Assembly (NCBI GenBank): GCA_016278515.1
Contig: JADQBR010000118.1
Coordinates: 1-40,983, forward strand
DNA from: Bacillota bacterium
GTDB taxonomy: Bacteria; Bacillota; JADQBR01
Direction of reading: 5' to 3'
DNA: 40,983 bases
The notes under the pieces were generated by a model. That model was not told the DNA's origin. It saw only the letters and a list, made by a program, of their open reading frames with translations, and did no database searches. How positions within the stretch are numbered: position 1 is the stretch's first letter; each line of letters starts with the position of its first letter. A program made the position numbers and the translations under genes. Positions 15,099 through 23,057 of the stretch are shown one piece after another.

Positions 15099-17078
15099 AT
15101 GGCTGATATAGGTTATTTATCATTAATCTTAGCTTTTGCAATTAGCATTTATAGTGTAGTTGCTTTTATTGTGGCTGCTAAGACAGATAATGAACGGCTA
15201 AAGGCAAGTGCAAAAGGCGGGGTCGCCGCTGTGTGTTTGGCGACGACTGTGGCATCATCTATTCTTATTTACCTACTGATGACTAGCGATTTTTCTATTG
15301 AATATGTCTATAGTTATACAAGTAAGAACCTACCCGTCTTTTATAAGTTATCTGCTTTCTGGGCAGGAAATGCGGGCTCGTTACTCCTGTGGTCTTGGGT
15401 ATTGGCTATCTATACGGCGATAGTAACTTTCTCCAAGAAACATGAGCATGACGAAAAACTACCATATGTAAGCACTATCTTAACCTTTATGAACATATTC
15501 TTTTTACTTCTGATGGTCTTTCTTGATGCAAACCCATTTGAAAAAATACCCGGTGGTGTGATGCCGGCTGAGGGGGCGGGGCTTAACCCTATGCTTCAGA
15601 ACCCCGGAATGGTTTTTCATCCGGTAACTTTATACCTGGGATATGTAGGATTTGCGGTGCCATATGCGTTTGCAATGTCTGCACTGCTACTGAAAAAAGT
15701 TGACGATAGTTGGATTAAGGTCACTAGACGTTGGACGGTTGTGGCCTGGATGTTTTTAACCTTAGGAAACCTCTATGGCGCCCAGTGGGCCTATGTAGAA
15801 CTGGGTTGGGGTGGTTTCTGGGCTTGGGACCCAGTAGAAAACGCCTCCTTTATCCCTTGGCTGACTGGTACGGCTTTTCTACATTCAGTAATGATTCAAG
15901 AGCGTAAAGACATGTTGAAAATCTGGAATATGACGCTGATAATTATTACCTTCTTAACAACAATTTTTGGTACTTTTTTGGTGCGGAGCGGCGTGCTTCA
16001 GTCAGTTCACTCCTTTGCTACCAACCAAGCCTTTGGAGCAGCGTTCCTCATTTTCATGAGTATTGCAGCATTAGTTTCTTTTTATCTTTTAATTGATCGG
16101 ATTAATCTATTAAAGCAGGGTAATCAGTTTGAATCCTACTTGTCAAAAGAAAGCAGTTTCTTGATAAACAACCTGCTCTTATTGGGAGCGGCGTTTGCGA
16201 CCTTCTGGGGTACAATATTTCCGTTAGTGTCGGAGGCAATTAGAGGTGTCAAGGTTACCGTAAGTGTGCCTTTTTTCAATCAAGTGAATGGGCCTATTTT
16301 GCTGGCTACGATATTTGTAATGGGAGTTTGTCCGCTAATAGCATGGCAGAGGTCTACGTTAAAAAATCTTAGAAATAATTTTCTATGGCCGTTCTCAATT
16401 GCAACAGTTACAGGTATAGGGCTTTACTTCTATTTACCGGGCAAATCATTATACGGAGCGGTTGCCTTTGGCGTTGCAGCTTTTGTGATTCTGACTATCC
16501 TGCAAGAATTTTATCGCGGTACTGCCGTGCGTCATCGGATGACAGGAGAAGGATATATTACGGCGCTAGGGAAGCTGATGATTCGCAGCAGGCGTCGGTA
16601 TGGCGGTTACACAGTGCATCTAGGAATTGTATTAATCGTTATAGCGGTGATAGGCTCTTATGGTTATAAAACAGAAGTCACTAAACAGGTTGGTGTGGGA
16701 GAAAACATTAATGTAGGGAATTATACCTTGACATTTAACGGGCTGCAGGAAAAACCCGAAGGCGAAAACACGATTGTATTTGCTGAAATGCCTGTAACAA
16801 AGAATGGCAAGTCAATTGGAACAATAATACCTGAAAAGGTATTTTACGCAACTTGGGAGCAGCCGGGTACGGAAGTTGCTATTAAGGGCAGCCTGACAGA
16901 AGACCTTTATGTATTATTAGCCAGCTGGGAGCAAAATGGAAAAGTTGCTACGTTTAAAGTAAATGTTAACCCACTCATGAGTTGGATGTGGATTGGCGGT
17001 TACATTATGGTCTTAGGTACTATTTTTGCGGTTTGGCCTGGGAAGGGAAGTCAGTTAGGACCAAAATATACCCAGTAA
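15099..17078 (+). CDS. ccmF: CcmF cytochrome c haem lyase subunit
   Basis: A 659-residue polytopic membrane protein, close to the usual CcmF length of about 650. The tryptophan-rich haem-handling motif WGGFWAWDPVEN is at residues 237-248, flanked by conserved histidines ('NPGMVFHPVTLYLGYVGF', 'GTAFLHSVMIQE'). Near the C-terminus, 'GGYTVHLGIVLIVIAVIGS' precedes a soluble outer domain and a last helix. In System I, CcmF with CcmH ligates haem delivered by CcmE to the CxxCH motifs of apocytochromes c. The ATG at 15099 follows AAGGAGG. ccmH starts 11 bases after the stop. Confidence 0.95.
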   Translation: MADIGYLSLILAFAISIYSVVAFIVAAKTDNERLKASAKGGVAAVCLATTVASSILIYLLMTSDFSIEYVYSYTSKNLPVFYKLSAFWAGNAGSLLLWSWVLAIYTAIVTFSKKHEHDEKLPYVSTILTFMNIFFLLLMVFLDANPFEKIPGGVMPAEGAGLNPMLQNPGMVFHPVTLYLGYVGFAVPYAFAMSALLLKKVDDSWIKVTRRWTVVAWMFLTLGNLYGAQWAYVELGWGGFWAWDPVENASFIPWLTGTAFLHSVMIQERKDMLKIWNMTLIIITFLTTIFGTFLVRSGVLQSVHSFATNQAFGAAFLIFMSIAALVSFYLLIDRINLLKQGNQFESYLSKESSFLINNLLLLGAAFATFWGTIFPLVSEAIRGVKVTVSVPFFNQVNGPILLATIFVMGVCPLIAWQRSTLKNLRNNFLWPFSIATVTGIGLYFYLPGKSLYGAVAFGVAAFVILTILQEFYRGTAVRHRMTGEGYITALGKLMIRSRRRYGGYTVHLGIVLIVIAVIGSYGYKTEVTKQVGVGENINVGNYTLTFNGLQEKPEGENTIVFAEMPVTKNGKSIGTIIPEKVFYATWEQPGTEVAIKGSLTEDLYVLLASWEQNGKVATFKVNVNPLMSWMWIGGYIMVLGTIFAVWPGKGSQLGPKYTQ

Positions 17079-17089
17079 GGGGGTAGACC

Positions 17090-17572
17090 ATGAAATTTAA
17101 AACCTTAATTATATTGATAATGCTTCTTCTCGCGGTTATTGGTGCTCATCCTGCTTTCGCGGATAATTATGTGATTGATGAAAAGCTGTTTAAAGAGATT
17201 GAGAGCAACTTAATGTGTACTGATGGCTGTGGCATGTATTTAAAGACCTGTGACAATCAAACAGCGCAGCAGATGCGCGTAGAGATAAGAGAAAAAATGG
17301 GCGAAGGTATGAATCCGGAGCAGATTTATGGTTTTATGATGAGTATTTATGGGGAAGAGGTTATGGCTGCGCCTCCTGCTAGTATCCCGTTTAACATTGT
17401 GGCTTGGGTAACGCCTTTCTTAGCTATGTTAGGGGGCGGTCTGGTAATTTATGTTGCGTTGGACAAATGGGTATTTATTAAAAAGACTGAAGGTAATGAG
17501 CTTGATGTAGATCAAGCGGATATGGCTGAATATGAAGAGATAGTTGACGAAGAAATAAAGAAATACTTTTAA
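17090..17572 (+). CDS. ccmH: CcmH-family thiol-handling protein, atypical cysteine motif
   Basis: A 160-residue protein with an N-terminal signal or anchor (1-24), a small helical outer domain (about 30-90) and a second transmembrane helix ('IVAWVTPFLAMLGGGLVIYVAL', about 103-125). It matches the CcmH/NrfF/CycL family, which holds apocytochrome thiols for haem ligation. The normal LRCxxC pair is replaced here by 'LMCTDGCGMYLKTC' (Cys43, Cys47, Cys54), so the first pair is C-x3-C. Clostridial and deltaproteobacterial relatives often show an MCxCGC form, of which one cysteine appears replaced by Asp. It is 11 bases downstream of ccmF and upstream of a CcmI-like gene. Confidence 0.88.
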   Translation: MKFKTLIILIMLLLAVIGAHPAFADNYVIDEKLFKEIESNLMCTDGCGMYLKTCDNQTAQQMRVEIREKMGEGMNPEQIYGFMMSIYGEEVMAAPPASIPFNIVAWVTPFLAMLGGGLVIYVALDKWVFIKKTEGNELDVDQADMAEYEEIVDEEIKKYF

Positions 17573-17604
17573 AAAGGGTTAGTGCAAAACAGGAGGGGAA
17601 TCAG

Positions 17605-17994
17605 TTGGCGATAGTGTTAGGCTTGTTTGTTGTTGTAGCTTCCGTGTTTCTAATAGGGTATCCATTAATTAAAAAGGAAGAGGATGTCAAATCTTTGGAT
17701 CGAAGTTTAGATTTTGATGCGGAAGATTCCTTAGAAAGACAAAAAGAATCAGTCTTTACTACGCTTGGTGAGATAGAGTTTGATTATCGCATGAAGAAGC
17801 TTTCCGAGGCTGATTATGGAAGGCTGAAAGCTAATTATAAAAAACAAGCGATTATAGTATTAAAGGCTGAGGAAGAAGAATTAAATACGACTAATGATTC
17901 TGATCTTGCGCAGCTTGAGAGAGAACTGGAGCTTGAAATAGAGCAGGAGATAGAAAAAGAAGTACAAAAAATGGCAAAAGAAGGAAATGAATAG
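17605..17994 (+). CDS. CcmI-like cytochrome c biogenesis protein
   Basis: A 129-residue protein with one N-terminal membrane helix (1-22), a short linker, then 'VFTTLGEIEFDYRMKKLSEADYGRLKANYKKQA'-type helices and an acidic coiled-coil tail. The segment resembles the N-terminal (CcmI-1) part of CcmI, the proteobacterial apocytochrome chaperone, without the TPR region. Translation starts at TTG (17605) after AGGAGGGG. The position directly after ccmH agrees with such a role. It may serve as a scaffold between CcmH and other subunits; the function is inferred. Confidence 0.72.
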   Translation: MAIVLGLFVVVASVFLIGYPLIKKEEDVKSLDRSLDFDAEDSLERQKESVFTTLGEIEFDYRMKKLSEADYGRLKANYKKQAIIVLKAEEEELNTTNDSDLAQLERELELEIEQEIEKEVQKMAKEGNE

Positions 17995-18034
17995 ATATTA
18001 TTGCAAATCCTTATAGGATAGTCGGGGTGAGTCT

Positions 18035-19027
18035 ATGAAATATCGCAAATTGTTAAGAATACTAATTACCATATTCTTGGTTGCAATGATGGTACAGCCT
18101 GCTTTTGCTGAGGAAAATGTAAATACAGGATCGGATAGTACCGTCAGTATAAAAGTCCGCCATCAATTAGTGACCCTAGCTCAAGATCAAAAGAGCCTTA
18201 GTGTGAAAGATACCTTGGTTGTGGCTAATAATGGTGAGGCAGCGGCAAATATTACTATTGAATTACCTGAAGGGTACCAGGACCTAGAAATATTGTCAGG
18301 ACCTGAAGGGGCTAACGAGCAAGAAGGTGCATTAGTCGTTTCGGGACTGGTACCAGGCGAAACTCAAATTGCATTAAGTTTTATAATGGAATCCTTTTCT
18401 GAAGAATCTCCACATTTTATTGTTTCTCAAAGCTTTAAGAATCCCATAGGGACATTTTTTGTGCTTGCGCCTGCACAGGGTTTACAGATAATAAGCGGGG
18501 ACCTAAAAGATGGCGGCGTACAACAGATGGGCAGTATGGAATACCAGATGCATGGAATGGAAGGTATTCAAGTTGGTTCTAAAGCAGAATATCGAGTGGT
18601 CGTGAGTTCTGGCGGAGCACCTGCAGCAGAAAGCAGTGAAGACAGCAATGCCGCAGGGTATCTATCTCAATCCAGTCCTGAATTTCATAGCGCGGGACAT
18701 ATTCGTTTTTGGAACCAGTCGCCTTTTTCCGGGATGAACCCGCATATATTCCTATTCTTAGTCATCGTTATACCCATTGGCCTAATAATATATGCATTAC
18801 TTAGGCGCAGTCAGCAATCTGAAGAAATGGCGGCCCAGGTAGATCAGGAAGAAGAACTCTTCCAAAAACTGCTTAAAAAACAGCAAATTCTTATGAATAA
18901 GATTAAAGACCTGGAGAAGCAGCATATGAGCGGTGACGTTGATGACAAAACATACAATGAACTGCGTGCGATATACAAACAGAAACTAGTTAATGTTAAG
19001 GCTAAGTTGAAGGATTTAACTGGTTAG
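18035..19027 (+). CDS. Second exported, membrane-anchored protein of the ccm operon
   Basis: A 330-residue protein with a signal peptide (1-25, ending 'PAFAEE'). An extracytoplasmic beta-sandwich region (about 30-195) shows a CARDB/carboxypeptidase-like pattern ('TLVVANNGEAAANITIELPEG', 'LVPGETQIALSFIM'). A linker, a transmembrane helix (about 236-256, 'HIFLFLVIVIPIGLIIYALL') and a cytoplasmic coiled coil end in 'MSGDVDDKTYNELRAIYKQKL'. I see no cysteine, so it is not a thiol oxidoreductase. The layout mirrors that of the protein at 13586 (signal, beta domain, helix, short C-terminal helical motif), which suggests they are paralogues or partners. It lies between the CcmI-like gene and ccmA. 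Function unknown. Confidence 0.8.
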   Translation: MKYRKLLRILITIFLVAMMVQPAFAEENVNTGSDSTVSIKVRHQLVTLAQDQKSLSVKDTLVVANNGEAAANITIELPEGYQDLEILSGPEGANEQEGALVVSGLVPGETQIALSFIMESFSEESPHFIVSQSFKNPIGTFFVLAPAQGLQIISGDLKDGGVQQMGSMEYQMHGMEGIQVGSKAEYRVVVSSGGAPAAESSEDSNAAGYLSQSSPEFHSAGHIRFWNQSPFSGMNPHIFLFLVIVIPIGLIIYALLRRSQQSEEMAAQVDQEEELFQKLLKKQQILMNKIKDLEKQHMSGDVDDKTYNELRAIYKQKLVNVKAKLKDLTG

Positions 19028-19039
19028 GAGGTTTTTTCC

Positions 19040-19741
19040 ATCATTCGCGCAGAAAATGTTGCCAAGACTATTGGTTCAAAAAACATATTACACGGGATAA
19101 ATTTGCATATTAAGCCAGGCGAATTTGTCAGTGTGCTTGGGCCCAATGGGGCAGGGAAGACTACATTGTTAAAGGTGCTCACCTTGCTGACGCCGCCGAG
19201 CGAAGGACAGGTTCACATTGCCGGGCGGAAAGTTTCTGAGGAGCAACTGGCATTACGCAAGAAAATGGGGGTTATTTCTCATAACACTTTTCTTTATGCT
19301 AATCTGACTGCTTATGAGAATCTATTGTTCTATGGGCGTATGTATGATGTGCCTAGATTAAAGGACCGGGTAAAAGAGGTTATTTCTGAGGTCGGTTTGC
19401 AATATAGTCTCAACGATCCGGTTCGAACCTTTTCTCGGGGCATGCAGCAACGGCTGGCGATTGCTAGGGCAATCGTTCATAATCCCGATATATTGTTTTT
19501 AGATGAACCATATACCGGCTTGGATCAGCATGCAATTAAGATTTTAAACCAGGTGCTTTTAAGCCTTACAAATCAGGATCGTACCATCTTTTTAATTACA
19601 CACAACTTTGAGCAGGGATTAAGCATGAGCGATCGGATTGTCATATTGGTCAAAGGAAAGATTGTCTGCGAGATGCCCGGTAAGGATCTCACCCTTGAAG
19701 ATCTTCAAAAGACTTATCTCAAATGTGTGGGGGAGAAATGA
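19040..19741 (+). CDS. ccmA: CcmA-type ABC transporter ATPase with apparent AUC start
   Basis: A 233-residue ABC ATPase. Walker A is 'GPNGAGKTT' (about 34-42), the signature is 'FSRGMQQRLAIARA', Walker B is 'ILFLDEPYTGLD' and the switch histidine is in 'LITHNFEQG'. With CcmB and CcmC it powers release of holo-CcmE. Protein-like sequence with the expected N-terminus (x-I-R-A-E-N-V-A-K) extends upstream to 19040. Between the preceding stop (19025) and 19103 there is no ATG, GTG or TTG in frame. TAGGAGG at 19025-19031 is ideally placed 8 bases before ATC at 19040, followed by ATT at 19043. I therefore annotate an ATC (or ATT) start. The TTG at 19103 would delete the first beta strand. Confidence 0.88.
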   Translation: MIRAENVAKTIGSKNILHGINLHIKPGEFVSVLGPNGAGKTTLLKVLTLLTPPSEGQVHIAGRKVSEEQLALRKKMGVISHNTFLYANLTAYENLLFYGRMYDVPRLKDRVKEVISEVGLQYSLNDPVRTFSRGMQQRLAIARAIVHNPDILFLDEPYTGLDQHAIKILNQVLLSLTNQDRTIFLITHNFEQGLSMSDRIVILVKGKIVCEMPGKDLTLEDLQKTYLKCVGEK

Positions 19742-20418
19742 TGCGGTTTTTAGCAAAAGTAGCAAACATAGTTTGGAAAGACCTGGTGGCTGAATTCAGA
19801 ACCAAAGAAATGATTAGTGCCATGATGATTTTCTCAGTACTGGTTATAGTGATGTTTGCATTCGCTTTTAAACCGGTTGGAGATACGGTTAAAGCCGTAT
19901 CTCCTGGAATAATTTGGGTGGCATTTACTTTCTCCGGGATTTTAGGCTTAAATAGATCCTTCGTTAATGAGAAACAGAATGAGACACTGACAGGCTTAAT
20001 GTTGACACCGGTCGACCGCACCGCTATTTATTTCGGTAAGGTAATTACTAATTTTATCATTATGGCTGTTACAGAAGCAATTTCATTGCCTCTATTTTTT
20101 ATTATGTTTGATTACGGTGTAGCAGGTTCAATTTTGCACCTAATACTGATAATATTTCTAGGTACTTTAGGATTTGTTTCCATAGGGACTTTTTTAGCGG
20201 CACTATCAGCTAACACCAGAGCCAGTGAGATTTTGCTTCCTATAATTCTTTTCCCGATACTTATTCCCTTAATGATAGGTGCTGTGCAGTCGACGGCCAT
20301 GATCTTTGATCAAAAGGCATTTGTTGAATTTGCGGGTTGGGTGAAATTACTGGCCGTTTATGACATAATATTTCTGGTAGTACCTTTTATTCTATTTGAT
20401 TATGTATTGGAGGTTTAG
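19741..20418 (+). CDS. ccmB: CcmB haem exporter permease subunit
   Basis: A 225-residue protein with six hydrophobic segments. The block 'LNRSFVNEKQNETLTGLMLTPVDRTAIYFGK' is characteristic of CcmB. It pairs with CcmA (whose stop codon overlaps this start) and with CcmC to form the ABC complex that releases haem-loaded CcmE. The sequence reads ATGATG at 19738-19743; the second ATG (19741) has the better spacing from GGGGGAG. ccmC follows 2 bases after the stop. Length is typical for the family. Confidence 0.9.
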   Translation: MRFLAKVANIVWKDLVAEFRTKEMISAMMIFSVLVIVMFAFAFKPVGDTVKAVSPGIIWVAFTFSGILGLNRSFVNEKQNETLTGLMLTPVDRTAIYFGKVITNFIIMAVTEAISLPLFFIMFDYGVAGSILHLILIIFLGTLGFVSIGTFLAALSANTRASEILLPIILFPILIPLMIGAVQSTAMIFDQKAFVEFAGWVKLLAVYDIIFLVVPFILFDYVLEV

Positions 20419-20420
20419 TA

Positions 20421-21113
20421 ATGCTAAAGCCCTCAAAGACCCAAACTGTATTGGGTTGGGTAACCTTTATTGTTACGCTGTTTGCCCTTTACATGACTTT
20501 TATTTATGCTCCTTTAGAAAAAGTAATGGGCGTCGTTCAGAAAATATTTTACTTCCACGTGGCCTCGGCCTGGAATGCTTTTTTTGCCTTTTTTATTGTT
20601 TTTGTGGCCAGTATTGTTTACCTGCGAACTAAAAATGAAAAATGGGATACCATTGCAAAAGTTTCAGCCGAAATAGGCGTGGTATTTACAACCATTGTCT
20701 TGGTGACAGGGCCAATTTGGGGCCATGCTGCGTGGGGCAGGTGGTGGACTTGGGAACCTCGTTTAACTACCACACTAATACTTTGGTTTATTTATTTAGC
20801 TTATGTGCTGGTTCGTGCTTCCAGCATTGAGGGTGAGAAAAAAGCTACTATGGCTGCGGTTTTCGGAATCATTGGTTTTATAGATGTGCCTATTGTTTTT
20901 TTCGCTATTCGATGGTGGGGATCCCTAGCACATCCCGAAGTGGTAACAGGGTCGGGCGGCGGATTAGACCCAAGAATGCTCCATGCTTTAATTGCCAGTG
21001 TGATTGCTTTTACCTTCATATATTTTTATTTATTAACCCAAGGCATTCTGATCGAACGGACTGAAGCTAGGGTTAAGCGAATAAAGAACCAATTAAGAGA
21101 AAGGAATAATTAG
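20421..21113 (+). CDS. ccmC: CcmC haem-handling protein
   Basis: A 230-residue protein with six membrane segments. The tryptophan-rich motif 'WGHAAWGRWWTWEPRLT' (residues 100-116) lies between conserved histidines ('FYFHVASAWNAFF' and 'LHALIASVIAF'). CcmC attaches haem to CcmE on the outer membrane face. It begins 2 bases after ccmB and is followed by the CcmD-like gene at 21134. Related CcsA/ResC proteins of System II share the WWD motif, but the length and the ccmAB context identify CcmC. Confidence 0.93.
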   Translation: MLKPSKTQTVLGWVTFIVTLFALYMTFIYAPLEKVMGVVQKIFYFHVASAWNAFFAFFIVFVASIVYLRTKNEKWDTIAKVSAEIGVVFTTIVLVTGPIWGHAAWGRWWTWEPRLTTTLILWFIYLAYVLVRASSIEGEKKATMAAVFGIIGFIDVPIVFFAIRWWGSLAHPEVVTGSGGGLDPRMLHALIASVIAFTFIYFYLLTQGILIERTEARVKRIKNQLRERNN

Positions 21114-21133
21114 AACTTTGAGGAGGGTATCTA

Positions 21134-21268
21134 ATGGGTAGCGTTCTTAGTGCCTATAGTTTAATTTGGTTGTTAATATTTATTTACACATTGCTATTGG
21201 GTAATAGACAAAAGAAATTAGCTAGGGAAATTGAAATGCTGCAGCAGGCGATCAATGAAGACAAATAA
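21134..21268 (+). CDS. ccmD: CcmD-like small membrane protein
   Basis: A 44-residue protein. One transmembrane helix (about 5-22, 'LSAYSLIWLLIFIYTLLLG') is followed by a basic then amphipathic tail ('NRQKKLAREIEMLQQAI'). This is the CcmD plan: a tiny single-helix protein that assists release of holo-CcmE from CcmABC. It sits directly after ccmC with GAGGAGGG upstream of its ATG, the normal position of ccmD. The following lipoprotein gene starts inside its last codons. Sequence is too short for certainty, but the context is strong. Confidence 0.8.
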   Translation: MGSVLSAYSLIWLLIFIYTLLLGNRQKKLAREIEMLQQAINEDK

Positions 21269-21785
21269 CTTAGCGAAAAAATACGTGTTTCTTATGCTGA
21301 TAGTTTTATTTGTATTTACTAGTACCGCATGTACACTTTCTAATTCAACAAAAGCAGCGCCACCCGGCCTGACAGAAGAGGAATTCCCCAAAGAGCTGGC
21401 CGAATTACCCTTAAACCATATAATAACTGGTGACCAGGCTAAGGCACAGATCAGCCAACTACATGGTACTGATATTGATATTACTGAAGGGCTAGTTGCA
21501 ATGTTTGGTGCTCCTGATGATAATCGTCAGATAATGATGTGGATTTCCGAATCATCGACTAAAGAAGATGCAACAAAGCTGCTTGACATCATGAATGAGA
21601 AAATGCTCAATAACAAAGTATTTTCAAACTTTCAGGAAAAAGAATTGGACGGCTTGACCTACTATTATGTTTCGGGTATAGGCTTAGACAACTACTATTA
21701 TCAAAAGGATAAAAGACTATATTGGATAGGTATTAACGATCCTAATTCTGAAGCAATACTGCAGCAAATTATAAACAAGATATAA
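21255..21785 (+). CDS. Putative lipoprotein downstream of ccmD
   Basis: A 176-residue protein starting at the ATG at 21255, overlapping the ccmD end by 14 bases. A basic N-terminus and hydrophobic helix lead to the lipobox 'FTSTAC'. The mature part has an alpha/beta character ('LVAMFGAPDDNRQIMMWISESSTKEDATKLLDIMNEKM', 'LDGLTYYYVSGIG'). I recognise no named family. Overlap with ccmD and a shared terminator place it in the ccm operon, so a role outside the membrane in cytochrome maturation is possible but unproven. Confidence 0.75.
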   Translation: MKTNNLAKKYVFLMLIVLFVFTSTACTLSNSTKAAPPGLTEEEFPKELAELPLNHIITGDQAKAQISQLHGTDIDITEGLVAMFGAPDDNRQIMMWISESSTKEDATKLLDIMNEKMLNNKVFSNFQEKELDGLTYYYVSGIGLDNYYYQKDKRLYWIGINDPNSEAILQQIINKI

Positions 21786-21808
21786 AAGCCCTAATAGGGC
21801 TTTTTTTT
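21784..21808 (+). terminator. Intrinsic terminator ending the ccm operon
   Basis: Stem AGCCCT/AGGGCT with an AAT loop, flanked by A and T runs (eight T residues). It overlaps the stop codon of the lipoprotein gene. Confidence 0.9.
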
Positions 21809-21888
21809 AACAACGCACTTTACTTATAGCATAATTAATATACAATATAATTGAAGAGAGGTTATAATTGATGTTGGAGGTGTACTGA

Positions 21889-21960
21889 ATGGATAATATC
21901 CTGCCCGTGGTATTTCTTCTGCTAGCTTTATGGTTTGCAACTTCTGGCAAAGGTGGATGA
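21889..21960 (+). CDS. Small hydrophobic peptide (23 residues)
   Basis: An ATG preceded six bases upstream by a strong GGAGGTG opens a 23-residue frame: MDNILPVVFLLLALWFATS then GKGG. It encodes one hydrophobic helix with a short Gly/Lys tail. It is the only coding potential I see in the gap 21809-22119; the rest of that gap is AT-rich leader sequence. Function unknown; it may be a small membrane protein. Support rests on the ribosome-binding site and the composition. Confidence 0.5.
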   Translation: MDNILPVVFLLLALWFATSGKGG

Positions 21961-22119
21961 GGCGGATAAAATGGCAGCCGGGGAGCTGCAATAGTCTTTT
22001 TCATACGAAAATTTATTAAACCCTATCCCAAAGAAAGTAGTAATTACCAATGAGAAACATGAATATCTATTGTATAATTTAGTTGAGGGAGAGATCGGTT
22101 CTTAGGGGGAGGGTTTGCT

Positions 22120-23004
22120 ATGCGTTATTTTAGGAATCCGTTGATGCGTTCCGGGTCACGGGGACTTGTTGTGCGCAGAGCTTTAGTAGCAGTAATGTTT
22201 GTCTTATTAAGCATATTAAGTAAGCAAAGTTTCTCGCCCAAGGCGGTTGCATATAAAGTGGTGCGTGAAGCGATTAGATTTCAGACTAACTTAAAAACCG
22301 TCAATTGGTTGGAGATTACTAACGATCATTTTTATGTCAGGTATAAATCTGAAGACGCTTCTGTAGCAAAGATGGTGTTGGATACGGCGGAAATGGCGTA
22401 TTCTCCTGTAAACGAAATGTTAGGGAGTGCCATAGCAGCAAAAACGCCTATTGTTCTTTACCCTGACAAGGCCAGCTTTAATAAAAGCTTTGGCTGGGAT
22501 GCGGATCAAAGTGCTATGGGTGTTTACTGGGCAGGGGTAATTAGGATACTTTCACCCAATGAGTGGGCGCGGGGAGATACCTATCAGTCCAAACAAAACT
22601 ATTTTAATGAAAATGGTCCGATGGCCCATGAATATGTGCATCTGGTTGTTGACTATAAAACTGGCGGCAATTACCCTAGGTGGTTTACTGAAGGAATTGC
22701 CCAATATGTTGAAAGAGAAATTACAGGATTTCAATTTAGAGTGCCGGAAATTAATAAAAAGGATGACCTTTACCGCCTTAGCAGAATGGATGGACAGTTT
22801 GACCTACTGCCAAGCCAAAGTATAGCTTACTGGCAGTCGTTGGCTATGGTGGATTATTTAGTTAAAGCGGATGGTATTGATAAAATAAATGATTTAATGG
22901 ACTTATTAGGAAAAGGATACCCATTTGCCACAGCTTTTGAGGAAATATATCAGACTCAGCTTCACAAATTTGAAAGCGATTTTGGCGAAAATATAATAAG
23001 TTAA
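22120..23004 (+). CDS. Gluzincin-like (peptidase MA family) exported protein
   Basis: A 294-residue protein. The N-terminus is basic with a hydrophobic segment (about 20-36), a signal or membrane anchor. The zinc motif 'MAHEYVHLVVDY' gives HEYVH at 170-174, and downstream 'PRWFTEGIAQYVE' supplies the second glutamate, the gluzincin pattern seen in peptidase MA-like proteins. It probably acts outside the membrane as a metallopeptidase. It is monocistronic, with GGGGGAGGG before the ATG. A palindrome at 23027 separates it from blaI. Substrate unknown. Confidence 0.82.
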   Translation: MRYFRNPLMRSGSRGLVVRRALVAVMFVLLSILSKQSFSPKAVAYKVVREAIRFQTNLKTVNWLEITNDHFYVRYKSEDASVAKMVLDTAEMAYSPVNEMLGSAIAAKTPIVLYPDKASFNKSFGWDADQSAMGVYWAGVIRILSPNEWARGDTYQSKQNYFNENGPMAHEYVHLVVDYKTGGNYPRWFTEGIAQYVEREITGFQFRVPEINKKDDLYRLSRMDGQFDLLPSQSIAYWQSLAMVDYLVKADGIDKINDLMDLLGKGYPFATAFEEIYQTQLHKFESDFGENIIS

Positions 23005-23026
23005 ATTTGAAATATTTGTGAACATT

Positions 23027-23057
23027 AGCCTCTTACTATTGCTCGTAGTAAGAGGCT
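23027..23057. promoter_or_regulatory. 12-bp palindrome with BlaI-like operator core
   Basis: Two perfect 12-base arms (AGCCTCTTACTA and TAGTAAGAGGCT) flank a 7-base centre. The inner TACTA-N7-TAGTA is close to the BlaI/MecI operator consensus (TACTA-N6-TAGTA). It overlaps a promoter, TTGCTC (23039-23044), 17 bp, TATAAT (23062-23067). No T-run follows on the + strand, so an operator for autoregulation of the blaI-like gene is favoured over a terminator. Confidence 0.55.

Noticed and set aside
19103-19741. TTG at 19103 as the start of ccmA
   Set aside because: It would remove about 21 residues of the conserved first strand of an ABC ATPase, has no ribosome-binding site, and leaves the ideal GGAGG at 19026-19031 unused.
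23027-23057. Intrinsic terminator of the gluzincin gene
   Set aside because: The stem is strong but is followed by GTATTATAATT rather than a T-run, and it overlaps a promoter and contains a BlaI-like core. A dual role cannot be excluded.
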